Source: Boesenbergia rotunda
Taxonomy: Eukaryota > Streptophyta > Magnoliopsida > Zingiberales > Zingiberaceae
Assembly: GCA_024364735.1 (NCBI GenBank)
Contig: JAGFNQ010005180.1
Span: 1-64,000 of the forward strand
Direction of reading: 5' to 3'
Length of the DNA: 64,000 nt
In this document: piece after piece, positions 1-9,373 of the stretch
Position numbering within the stretch: position 1 is the stretch's first letter
Layout of the letters: each line of letters starts with the position of its first letter
Position numbers and translations under genes: made by a program
The notes under the pieces: generated by a model
Told to the model about the DNA's origin: nothing
The model's database searches: none
Seen by the model: the letters and a program-made list of their open reading frames with translations, nothing else

Positions 1-1585
1 CATCACGATCTCTAAGCATACATATAGATATGACACTACCTGATACTGTATGGAACTAACAGCATAATAACTCAGGGATAAACCACAGGTATCCAGGACA
101 GGCATAATAAACAAGGATAACCAACAAGTATTCAGAACAGGCATAATAACCAGGGTTAAATAATAAGTATCCAGAACAGACATAATAAACAGGGATAGCG
201 TATGATCTTACTGCTATCTATAACAGTCTATGCGTAATAAGATGACAATATCATAAAGATAAGTCAAAGGGTACCCGCCTCCAAGAGTGGAAATCCGGAT
301 CAAACGAGATCGAACCACCCGCCAATAATAAGCAGCAATAAATCCAAGTCAAGTCCCTGTATCAAGGACATGTATTTAATTAGCTATTACAAAAATAACA
401 ATTAGCTAATTGATCCCTAAACCATGCTCAGTTTAACCTAACCATTTCCTTTCCATTTAATTACCCCTAATTAAATGAAAGGTTTCTAATTACTCCGCGT
501 AATTAAGATTATGTTCATTTCCAATTCAACCTCCTCAAGATCACCAAGTGTATAACACACAAATCATGCCAATTCCCCATTCATTGACACTGATCAATTA
601 TTGCTAACCTAAACACCAATTGTATCAAGGTTAGGCTCCAATTCCAATCCCCATAGTCTCTCCCATATTAAGCTCTCGGTCAGGGAACACTATGAACAGG
701 ATCTCCCTAACATCCGAACACAACAATCTACTGATCAAGAACCAACAACATAAAACTCCAACTAAATCAAAGCAATCAGATCCCATTACCTCTATCCTTA
801 GCTCTGCCGCCGAAACACAGTCAGTAGAAGAGGAGGGAAATGATACTCGGGTTCCAATTTCAACCTCTCGGCTCAAACCTGCCATCACACTCTAATCAAC
901 TCAAATTCTAGAGCAAAATAATCAACGCCCATGAGTAATTCCATTAGCACCCTAAATATCTCCTTACCTGAGCCCGGAGCAGCTCTCGGCGGTAGGAACC
1001 CACACTGTAAAAATCTCCAATTCCAGGGCTGCAACGAAGACACGAAGAAGGAAGAGAGCTAGGGTTTGCAGTGAGGTCACGGTGCAGGAAAACGGAGGGG
1101 AATAAGGGAACTGGGAGCTTGGCTTCGATCACGCGTCCGGTGAGGCTTAACTCCGGCTAGGGCACCCGATTTGGCTTGCGATGAGAAGGAAGAAGAAGGA
1201 GTCGGCTTTCAATCGGGAGAGGCACAGCTAGGGCACGCGGGTGGAGCAGCAATCGGCTGTCTGCGGCTGCGCCCGAGCGGAGAGAAGAGAGGGAGATGAT
1301 GAAGAAGGGTGTCGGCTGCGGCGAGTGTGGAGGAAACGAATGGGCCAACGCAATGAGCCCTAATCGGCTCTTATATTAGCATTTTTGCATTTAAGTCCTA
1401 ATGATTTTCGGCTATTTGCAATTTCATCCTTATGTTTAAAATTTCTTTGCGTATTAACCCTTGTAACTATTTATTTTAATTACAACTTAGTCCCTAATTT
1501 ATGACCAAGGCTTCGGAAACCCCGGAACCTATCCGGTAATCCTCCAGAAATTACCGAGACCTAGTCAAAAGTGTCAGATTTTACA
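1..1585 (-). mobile_element. Ty3/gypsy (Tekay/Del-type) LTR, partial
   Basis: Read on the minus strand this opens at 1585 with TGTAAAATCTGACAC, the TGTAA start shared with the Tekay-type LTRs at 33488 and 45267. An AT-rich U3 follows with GGGACTAAGTTGTAATTA, a TATA-like GCTAATATAA at 1371-1380, then a CT-rich leader with many tri-nucleotide runs (about 1340-1160). This is the usual layout of Del/Tekay LTRs. The other end lies beyond the window, so solo LTR and element end cannot be told apart. The small ORFs in it are low-complexity leader sequence, not genes. Assignment rests on layout and the terminal motif. Confidence 0.6.
60..200. repeat. 39-bp tandem repeat inside the left LTR
   Basis: Three consecutive units of 39 bp (87-125, 126-164, 165-200, the last slightly short) plus a partial unit at 60-86. 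Each carries a GTATCCAGAACAGGCATAAT-like core with a few substitutions. It lies in the U5-side part of the minus-strand gypsy LTR. No function is visible. Confidence 0.8.
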
Positions 1586-1655
1586 GGAATAGTAGGCGTC
1601 GGTCCGACCTAGGGTTTTGGTTGAATCCTGAAAGTCAGGACCAAGACAGCACTGG
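1586..1655 (+). repeat. Inverted fragment of the 3511-4968 LTR family
   Basis: The reverse complement of about 65 bp here matches 4389-4453 (shared blocks GCTGTCTTGG and CCGACGCCTACT), so a scrap of that SIRE-like LTR lies in opposite orientation. It directly abuts the end of the gypsy LTR at 1585, which suggests the gypsy inserted into it. Confidence 0.5.
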
Positions 1656-2419
1656 TTGTGTTTCATATATGCTTCATTTATATATTATTGGATGTTTGGA
1701 ACTAACCCTTGTTGCAACTGAAAAAGTTGAAGTGGCTTGACTAGGCGCATGAATGGGACTCAAGCGCCTGAAAGCTAATAGTTGGAGACTGAGCTGGCGC
1801 AACGGTCAGGCTGACATGGTGAGTGCTGAGTAGAGGATCCACGTCAGCACTCAGGCGCCTGACTAGGATAGAGTTTGACTGCACAGCAAATTAAGTTTCC
1901 GTCCGATTCACTGCGACTAGGGTGCCTGAATGGCCTTTCAGGCGCCTGAGTGAGTAAGGATTCGAGTGTAGCAATCCAGTATATCAAGTCAATCACTGCG
2001 ATTACTTTCTTCGTCTGTGTGCTACACGATCGAAGTTTAGACAACGCCGAAACGCTGTCTGACTCTCCAAACGAAGACCTATTCTCACACTTCATGAGTC
2101 GGTATTGTTGTTAAATTCTTATTGCACACGTTAATTTGTAATTTGTAAACATTGTTGCGATTTTTAGTGACGCCCAAAGTAAACGATCAAGGATCATGGG
2201 CCTTGCAGTAGGAGCTGGTCAAGACTCTGAAGCAAGTAAAATCAACTCGTGTTAGCAATCTTGATTTGTGGTTTATTTCTACTGCTCTGACTCTCTAATT
2301 CTTACGCTTATTCTCAAAGCTTCCATTGTGCACTTTATCGCTTAGTAACTTAAGTGTTAAATCCAAAGTTTTTAATGAAGCGATATTCACCCCCCTCTAT
2401 CGCTCATCTCGATCCTACA
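1656..2419 (+). mobile_element. SIRE-like copia LTR, 3' part
   Basis: Ends at 2419 with TTCACCCCCCTCTATCG and then GATCCTACA, the same terminal signature as the LTRs ending at 7206, 22164 and 27405. It contains several CAGGCGCCTGA-type palindromes (about 1745-1960). The usual LTR start is missing. At 2419 it is joined directly to copia pol sequence, not to a primer site, so it is not the native 5' LTR of what follows. Confidence 0.5.
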
Positions 2420-3510
2420 AAATCTTTGTGCACCAAAATAAATATACTAAGGAATTAATTAAGAAATTTGGAATGAAAAATGTTAAAGACTTTAAAACTC
2501 CCATGTCAACTAACACAATGATAGATACTGACCCAAATGATAAACAGTAGATCTAAGATACTATAGAAGTGCAATAGAAAGTTTATTATACTTAACTGCT
2601 AGTAGACCCGACATACTATTTGTAGTTAGTTTGTGTGCTACATATCAAACTTGTGCTTAAAATCACATTTAAAATATGTCAAAAGAATATTTAGATACCT
2701 TAAGGAAATAATCAATGTAGGAATATGGTATCCTAGAACAATAATTTTGAACTAGTTGGATATTCAAATTCTAACTATGTTGGTTGTAAGTTAGATAGAA
2801 AAAGCATAAGTGGAGGATGTCAACTATTAGAATTGTTCTTAGTTAGTTGGTTTAGTAGAAAGTAACATTATGTTGTCCTATCCACCACTGAAGCTGAGCA
2901 CATAACAATGGGTGAGTGTGTTACCCAATTATTATGTATGTCCCATACCTTAAAAGACTTTAACCTAGATTACAAAAATAAAAAACATTTATTGAAAACA
3001 TAAGTTAAATAAATTTAACAAAAAACTCAGTACATCACTCTAGAATAAAACACATATAAGACAAATATCACTTTGTTAGATATCATGTCTCAAAAGAAAA
3101 TATTGAACTTAATTATATAGATTCCAAATCAAGCTTAGCTAACATATTCACCAAACTATTACCTAAAATTGAATTTAGTAATCTAAGAAGATAATTAGGA
3201 ATGTTCTTGTTATAATAGGCTTTTACTTGTACAACTGTTTTTGAAATTCTTATTTTTAAAATTTTCTTTATCTTTTTGCAAATTCCCAAAACTTAGGGTT
3301 TTCAAAATTTAGAATGGAACTAGCCTATGTCTTACCTTAGTATCCATGCACCTATAGTTTTAGGTAACCAGCATCTCACAAGTACATTAGGGTTCCTTGC
3401 TTGTGTTTCATAAAACCTAGAAATGAGTGAGATCCTTAGGGCTTAGACAAGATTTCAGATGATTATGTCTGTGCATCGCTATAAATCAAAGACTTTAAAC
3501 ATAGATTAAT
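2420..3510 (+). pseudogene. SIRE-like copia pol 3' end (RT/RNase H), copy A
   Basis: This is the decayed end of a Ty1/copia polyprotein. Visible pieces in order are the late RT segment FVHQNKYTKELIKKFGMK (from about 2430), a frame-broken RNase H region, and the C-terminal tail around 3150-3210 (IFTKLLPKIEFSNLRR, where relatives read IFTKPLHETEFSNLRR). The same stretch occurs at about 24056-25140 with few differences, so this is one arm of a duplicated composite. There are many stops and shifts. A non-coding 3' spacer follows and is interrupted at 3511 by a solo LTR. Confidence 0.75.
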
Positions 3511-3944
3511 TGTTGGATCGTGAAAACCGATAGAGGAGGGGTGAATATCGGAAGTCGTTACTTTTTCGAAAAACTGAGAGTAAGTGCACAGCGGAAATAA
3601 AAATAACATACACAGCACAAAGACACAGTGATTTTTACTTGGTTCGGAGCCTGTGTCGACTCCTACTCCAAGGCCCACGGTCGTTGACCGTTTACTTTGG
3701 GCAATTCTATATTTGCACAAAATCGGTTACAATAATTTCAATTATAAAGAGAGTGCAATAAATTAATAATAAAATATTAAGCTCTTCGTTACCGACGTCC
3801 GGAGTATATCGAATCTTTTTGGGGCAGCGGGACGTCGTCGGCTCGAGGTGAAGCATTTCCGGAGCAAGGCACGAGTGTAGAAGAACTTTGAAGCGTTGGA
3901 AGTAGTGATTGTCGAAGCCTGGGGTCGAGGGCCCTTTATATAGG

Positions 3945-4275
3945 GCTAGGGGGCGCCCGGGACGTCGGGGGCGCCCCCCTACGTGGCAGCCGATCCGTTC
4001 CGATCTCGGTCAGCGTCTGATCCCCTTATCTTCGGGATCAGTTTTGACCGGGGCACCCGCAGCGCTCGGGGCGCCCGCATTGACCGGGTCAAAGGTTATC
4101 TGCTTGGCTTCGAGGGCTTCTTGGTTCGAGGTATGCGCCAGGGGGCGCCCGCAGCGCAGGGGGCGCTCGGGAGCACGGGGGTGCCCGGCCCAGTGTGTAT
4201 TCGAACCAGTCTTCTTGTTACTTATTTTGTATGGCCCTTGGGGGCGCCCGGGATGCTCCGGGCGCCCTTCTCAGC
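3945..4275. repeat. Cluster of GGGCGCCC-type palindromes
   Basis: Repeated GGGCGCCC, GGGGCGCCCGG and related CpG-centred palindromes lie immediately upstream (minus-strand sense) of the TATATAAAG box. They create a GC-rich stretch with open reading frames in several frames, which I read as composition artefacts and not as genes. Confidence 0.75.
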
Positions 4276-4508
4276 AACTGCCTCTCTCCTCTGAGGCTTT
4301 CTGAGCTGCAGACACACGTTCCTTCGGTCCTGCATCCAGGGTTAGTCCAAAACAAGATAACATAACAATTAATTAGATTTATACAGCCTTAGCTGTCTTG
4401 GTTCTGACTTTAGTCTCCAAAATGGAGCCCTAGGTCGAACCGACGCCTACTGTTCCCTCGACAGGGAACGCGTCCTCACCTACTCCTCTCGGGAGAATTT
4501 ACCTGATG

Positions 4509-4858
4509 CCAACCGTTCCTCTGGTTGGACTTTTGCCTAACGGTCCTTTGTCAGGTCTTGGTTGCCGAGCTGCCCTTCGCTCGGTGCCTAGCAATCCTTC
4601 GCTAGGGCTTCAGTCCCAGACTGTCCTTCGCCTGGCGCCTAGCAGTCCTTCGCTAGGTCTTTTTACCCTGGCATTCCTTCGCCAGTGCCTAGCAGTCCTT
4701 CGCTAGGGCTTTGATACTGGCAGTCCTTCGCCAGTTGCCTAGCAGTCCTTCGCTAGGGCTTTATTACTGGCAGTCCTTCGCCAGTTGCCTAGCAGTCCTT
4801 CGCTAGGGCTTTGTATCCTGGCAGTACTTCGCCAGGTGTCTAGCATTCCTTCGCTAGG
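4509..4858. repeat. Array of 14 tandem hairpins with conserved loop
   Basis: Fourteen successive units, each a 6-bp stem around an 8-nt loop. Unit starts are 4509, 4536, 4565, 4587, 4616, 4638, 4667, 4688, 4716, 4738, 4766, 4788, 4817 and 4839. Loop consensus is AGTCCTTC or ATTCCTTC. Stems change in a paired way: CCTAGC/GCTAGG, CCTGGC/GCCAGG, ACTGGC/GCCAGT, CCGAGC/GCTCGG, CCAACC/GGTTGG. Two units have one mismatch. CTAGC and CTGGC classes alternate with a period of about 50 bp in the central part. It lies inside the solo LTR, upstream of its TATA box. Confidence 0.92.
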
Positions 4859-4968
4859 ACTTTGTATCTGCACACTTGAGTAACATTGTTAGATCACAAA
4901 TAACACTTAACTTTGAATCCTTTGCCAATATCAAAACAAGGTTCGATATGGTCCTTCCTGCACCAACA

Positions 4969-5882
4969 TTAATTAAGTTGAGTTAGTATTAAACCCAACT
5001 CTCAACTTGACCAACTTTTAGTCACACAAGTTGATATCTTATAGTAATCAACTAAGTACTAAAGTTGGACATTTCATATAAGTACTTTTCTTGTACCTTT
5101 CCATGCTTGGACTTTAGGGCAACCTTTTTAAAAAGAAAATGTCAACCTAAGAGGGAGCATCAAATTTCAAAAATTTAATTTTAATTAAAATTTCAAACAT
5201 TTTTTTAAAAAAATTATATTTTAGCCTTAAATAAATTTATTTTTAATTTTTAACTTAATCTAGAAAAACAAATATTTATTTTAAACAAGTTTCAAAAAAA
5301 ACTTAAACTTAATTAAAATTTTAAACAAAATTTTCAAACTTAAACTAATTTTTGAAATTTTCAAACTTAAACTTAATCTCAAAACTTAAACTAATTTTTA
5401 AAATTTTTAAACTTAAACTTAATTTTAAAACTTAAACTAATTTTTAAACTTTAAATAAATTTTCAACCTTAAACTTAATTTTAAAACTTAAACTAATTTT
5501 AAACTTTAAATAAACTTTTAATTTTAACCTAAACTGACTTTTCAAACTTTAAAACTTAAACCTTAATTTATTTTAACAGTTAAGTTAATTTTGAAATTTA
5601 AAAATTTTCAAACATATTTTAAATATTTTTAAAGAATCTTCAAAATTTGAAATTTCTAAAATCTTTTCATAGGAAGGTTAATGCTTTAAACTTACTTTTC
5701 GAAACAAACATCCCATTTGTAATCCCATATTTTGATATTAGTCAAAGGGAGAGATATATCACATGCAAGAGGGTGTTTATTTGAGGAGGCGTTATTTCAT
5801 TGTCTTATCTTAATTATACTATCCTATCTTATTTAACTTAACTATGAACCAAGTTGCTAAACATCAAAAAGGGAAAAATTAT
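4969..5882 (+). repeat. AT-rich 3' spacer of the SIRE-like element, copy A
   Basis: Non-coding region between pol and the 3' LTR. From about 5200 to 5620 it consists of degenerate repeats of an ACTTAAACTAATTTTTAAA-like word. The matching stretch in copy B is 25141-26098. A purine-rich GGGAAAAATTAT just before 5883 is the probable polypurine tract for the LTR. Confidence 0.65.
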
Positions 5883-7206
5883 TGATGCAGGAGGCACTAC
5901 AGTCAAACCTGTGTTTTGATGTTAGCAAAGGTTCAAGTTAAGTCTTGTTATTATATGATGAAGCTAACAAGTGTGCAAGAAGATTACCTCTGTGAAGCCC
6001 TAGTTGCGACTAGGCAAAAGTCTTGGTGATTGTGAAAATTAGGCAGGCCCAGATGGGTTGACGTATGGCAGGAAATCTCGTAGGTTTGGAGAACCCAATA
6101 CCGTGCAAGTGGAAGCCCTAGTAGGTCGATCCGATGCCAAGAAATGAAGTCCAAATAGGTCTAAGAGACCCGATGTTTGGTAGGTGGGTGAGGTAAGCTC
6201 CTAGAAGAGAGTGTTATGAGATCGTGTCTCAATGGTACAGCCTTAGGTGCTGATCTAACTAGAGAAACATACGAAGGTTTCTAAGTTGAGATCAAGGCAG
6301 GTCTTACTGCCACTTACTCATGCATACCATATTTGTTTCTGTCCTAGCTCTATTCTACAGGGTTAATTCTCAATATACTATTTATGTTGTACTAACAATT
6401 TCATGTAGATCAGTCAAAGAAAGTTGATCGAAGGTTCAGTCAACTGAACGAGTGGATCGATCGACAGAACCAATCGGATTACGCCAGATTGGGCATATTT
6501 TAGATAGATCAGTCGACTGATCTTCATGATCAGTTGACAGATACACGTTTGGTTTGGCATAGCTACACAGAAGGATGCTTTTTTCCTTCGACTGATTAGG
6601 AGGATCAATCAACCAGATGATTTTATTATAGTGCCAACTAAGTGAAGGAAAGAATGAATGGCACGGGGTTCAGTCGACCAAACTAGAAGTTTCATTGACC
6701 GAAAGAATTAGTCGACTGAATGGTTTTTCAGTCGACTGAACCACGTCTATAAAAGGAGCTCGAGACTGGTGCACTCATTATCTCTTTCACTTGCCCTACA
6801 CTCTCTTCCTGTATCGATGAACTACTCACACTCTACTGTTATGACACCGGGAAGCTCTCCGACACGCTATGCTCAATATCACACTTCCATGTCAAGATAC
6901 TTGTTTTTATTTTTGTACTTGTACTTGAATCTTAAAAGGGAGTTAGTAGGTTGTTACTAGCCTCCCTTACATCTTTTACGTTATTACTTTCTCCGAAGGT
7001 TTTTTGGAAAAAGAATTATAGTGGATTGCCCAATGAAAGTGGTCAAGGACTACGGACCTTGGAGTAAGAGGCGCCGAAGGCTCTGAATCAAGTAAAGAAA
7101 AGGAGTACTTTATTTTTCGCAGCTTTATTTTATTTTACGTTATCGAAAAGAAAGATTTATGAACGATCGAGATTCACCCCCTCTCTCGGTTTCCAACGAT
7201 CCTACA
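5883..7206 (+). mobile_element. SIRE-like copia 3' LTR, copy A
   Basis: Starts TGATGCAGGAGGC and ends CGATCCTACA, 1,324 bp, and matches 26099-27405. U3 holds CAGTCGACTG-type palindromes (6440-6740), with TTCAGTCGACTGAA at 6727-6740 ending seven bases before TATAAAA (6748-6754). The terminal block ATTCACCCCCTCTCTCGG is shared with the other SIRE-like LTRs. Downstream sequence is Tat-type gypsy pol, so the copia element was inserted in a gypsy element. Confidence 0.8.
6748..6754 (+). promoter_or_regulatory. LTR TATA box
   Basis: TATAAAA followed by GGAGCTCGAGAC. It is conserved at 26946-26952 in copy B and directly preceded by a GTCGAC palindrome. Confidence 0.7.
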
Positions 7207-7547
7207 GATTCAACTCCCGGATATGACTTTATTTGCATGCTGGATGCTTATCAAGGTTATCATTAAGTCCCTCTGGCACAAGATGACCAAGAAAAAGTTA
7301 GCTTCGTCACCTCAGATAGAACATTTTGTTACAATATTATGTCGTTTGGATTAAAAAAACAGGGGCTACTTACCAACGGATGATGAATAAGGTATTCAAG
7401 CATTAGTTTGGTCGGAATGTGGAGGTTTATATAGATGATATCCTCATCAAAACTAGACGAGGAGTGGATTTGATAAATGATATAGCGGAAACATTCAATA
7501 CCCTAAGAACCCATGGTCTCAAGTTGAACCCAAGCAAATGTTTATTC
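7207..7547 (+). pseudogene. Tat/Retand-like gypsy RT fragment, copy A part 1
   Basis: Translates in pieces as a Ty3/gypsy reverse transcriptase: MLDAYQGYH with a stop where Q is expected, then VPLAQDDQEKVSFVTS, and the catalytic box VYIDDILIKT near 7430-7450. The reading frame is broken by stops and small indels. It is split from its continuation at 9374 by a solo LTR inserted after TTTATTC. The same sequence runs uninterrupted in copy B (27406 onward). Confidence 0.8.
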
Positions 7548-9373
7548 TGTTGGGTATGGCTTGGCGGGTTTCCCTAGCGAATACTTGGTCGTCCTTGAGA
7601 AACCTCTCCATGTCTACGGATTTAAAATTTAATCCGAATGGAGACCCGTCTCTCAACGACCATCTCGTCATCGTATCATTTGGTACGAATTACAACTGGT
7701 CAATCACAAAGATCGAGCCTTGTAATTCTTCTAACCAAACGACCGTGGAAAAGACGACGAGTGGATCGTCGATTTTTGTGTTTATTATCGGGGCCTATAA
7801 TACAATTAATTATTATAATTAATTATCAAATAATTAACACGATAATAATTAATCAACCACATAAAATGACGAGACAAGAAAATAGAGCCGAGAGAGAAAT
7901 ATATCTCTCTTTACCTCGTAACCTTCTACCTTATGTCTCTCCCCTCGCGGACGTCGTGTGGGAGACGAGCTACCGAGAACCGAGATCACCAAGGCACCAA
8001 AAGAACTTCTTCCACTAGCCGAAACCCTAACCCTAGGGGTTGGCCCTTGCTTCCTCTTACCTTGAGCCACCGGCCATCGAGAGCTCCCAGGCTTCGCCGG
8101 ACTAGCAGCCAACCTTGAGAGGAAGATGAAGAAGATGAAGAAGGAGAAGAGAGTCCTTCTTCCTCACCCAAAGCTGGCCGGAATAGCTCCTCCTCCAAGT
8201 TTGCGGCGCCGCCACAACTCCCTCTTGCGCCGCCTCCCACCAGCCGTCGGCCACTTCTCCCTTGCCGCCGACCACCACAGAAGGAAGAGGTGAACCCTTC
8301 CTTGTCCCTGTGAGTCCCAGCTGGGTGTTGATGGAGAAGAGAAGAAGAAAGAGGAGGAGAACTCCTCTCTTGTGTGCGCCGGCTGGAAACCCTAGGAGAG
8401 AGAAGAGAGAGAGAGATGAGAGGAGAGAGGCCTTGGGTATAATCTCTTGGAATTATCCTTGGTTTCATGATCCCATGGGGTATTTATAGGGCTAAGGTAG
8501 GGACCAAGAGGAGGAGTTGGATCTTGACCCACTAATGGATCTAAAACCAATCCATTAGTGAAGATCCATTCCACTAAAGGATCTTCATTGAACTTCCTCA
8601 CCAACCCTCATATTTTCATATGGGCTCCACCTATTATGAGTCATTCATCCCCCCGTGTTTAAGATATCGAATACCCGTCGATTAATTTAAATTACTGATA
8701 ATTTTAATTAATTGACTTCTGGCTCCTTGACTAGTACCACTCAACCTTATCATCATGTCGGATCAAATCCACCTACAGGATTTAACATGATGAACCTTAT
8801 GAGCTCATCAAGGGGGCATCATCATCCTGACTCACCAGGACACGGATTCCGTCAATAATCAATGGCACACCATATAATTAAAATTATTTCCCAACTTACC
8901 GGGCCTATCGATTTAACAGAATAAATCTCGCCCATTGGTAAATCAAAGAAATAATTATTAACTATATATGTCTGTTATTATATCAGGATTTAGGAATTGT
9001 ACTCCATAATAAATCCGAGGTCTAATCCAATTATCAAGTTAGTACAAATTGGATGACCTCTGGTTTTGGTCCTGCTCAAAGCACACTAGTGTAATTCTAT
9101 GGTCAAGATAAACCACACCTAATTACACTACAACCATCCTGATGGTTTGTCCAACTCCATCTCGGTTGTGAGCCTTTTACATATACTATGCTTGGGATTG
9201 ATAGCACGATCTTCTGTGTGTCACCACACACCATGTTATCTAGAGTGCACAGTATTGGACTTTTATGCATATACTAATGTAAACATGCATCTAGTGTTGT
9301 TGTGATTCTCTTTTCAAAATATAAATGATCTTATATATAAAAAGAGCAAGTCTTTTAGTATACACATCTAACA
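7548..9373 (-). mobile_element. Solo Tork-like copia LTR with TATTC target duplication
   Basis: A 1,826-bp insertion, TGTTGGGTATGG...CATCTAACA, flanked by TATTC at 7543-7547 and 9374-9378. Copy B has the empty site near 27743-27750. On the minus strand it begins TGTTAGATGTGTATAC and ends CCATACCCAACA, matching the LTRs at 49108, 55413 and 58740. A CT-rich and GA-rich leader (about 8110-8420) gives several spurious ORFs. There is no primer site or internal region, hence a solo LTR. Confidence 0.88.

Larger units (their letters stand above)
3511..4968 (-). mobile_element. Solo SIRE-like LTR with TTAAT target duplication
   Basis: A 1,458-bp insertion with termini TGTTGG...CCAACA, flanked by TTAAT at 3506-3510 and 4969-4973. 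Copy B (around 25137-25145) shows the empty site, which proves the boundaries. A TATATAAAG box on the minus strand (about 3933-3942) and a terminal ATTCACCCC-type block next to 3511 set the orientation to minus. It carries two unusual internal arrays: GGGCGCCC-type palindromes near the TATA box and a covarying hairpin array. No internal region is present, so it is a solo LTR formed by LTR-LTR recombination. Confidence 0.88.

Noticed and set aside
3909..4304. Overlapping Gly/Arg/Pro-rich ORFs of 131 and 103 codons
   Set aside because: They arise from GGGCGCCC palindromes, which lack stops in most frames; no domain or start context.
4509..4858. CRISPR-like look of the regular repeat array
   Set aside because: Units are contiguous 20-nt hairpins with 2-10 nt between them and no unique spacers; the setting is a plant LTR.
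7986..8468. A 160-codon Ser/Arg-rich ORF on the minus strand
   Set aside because: It is inside the solo LTR 7548-9373 in its CT-rich leader; there is no conservation of the frame in sister LTRs.
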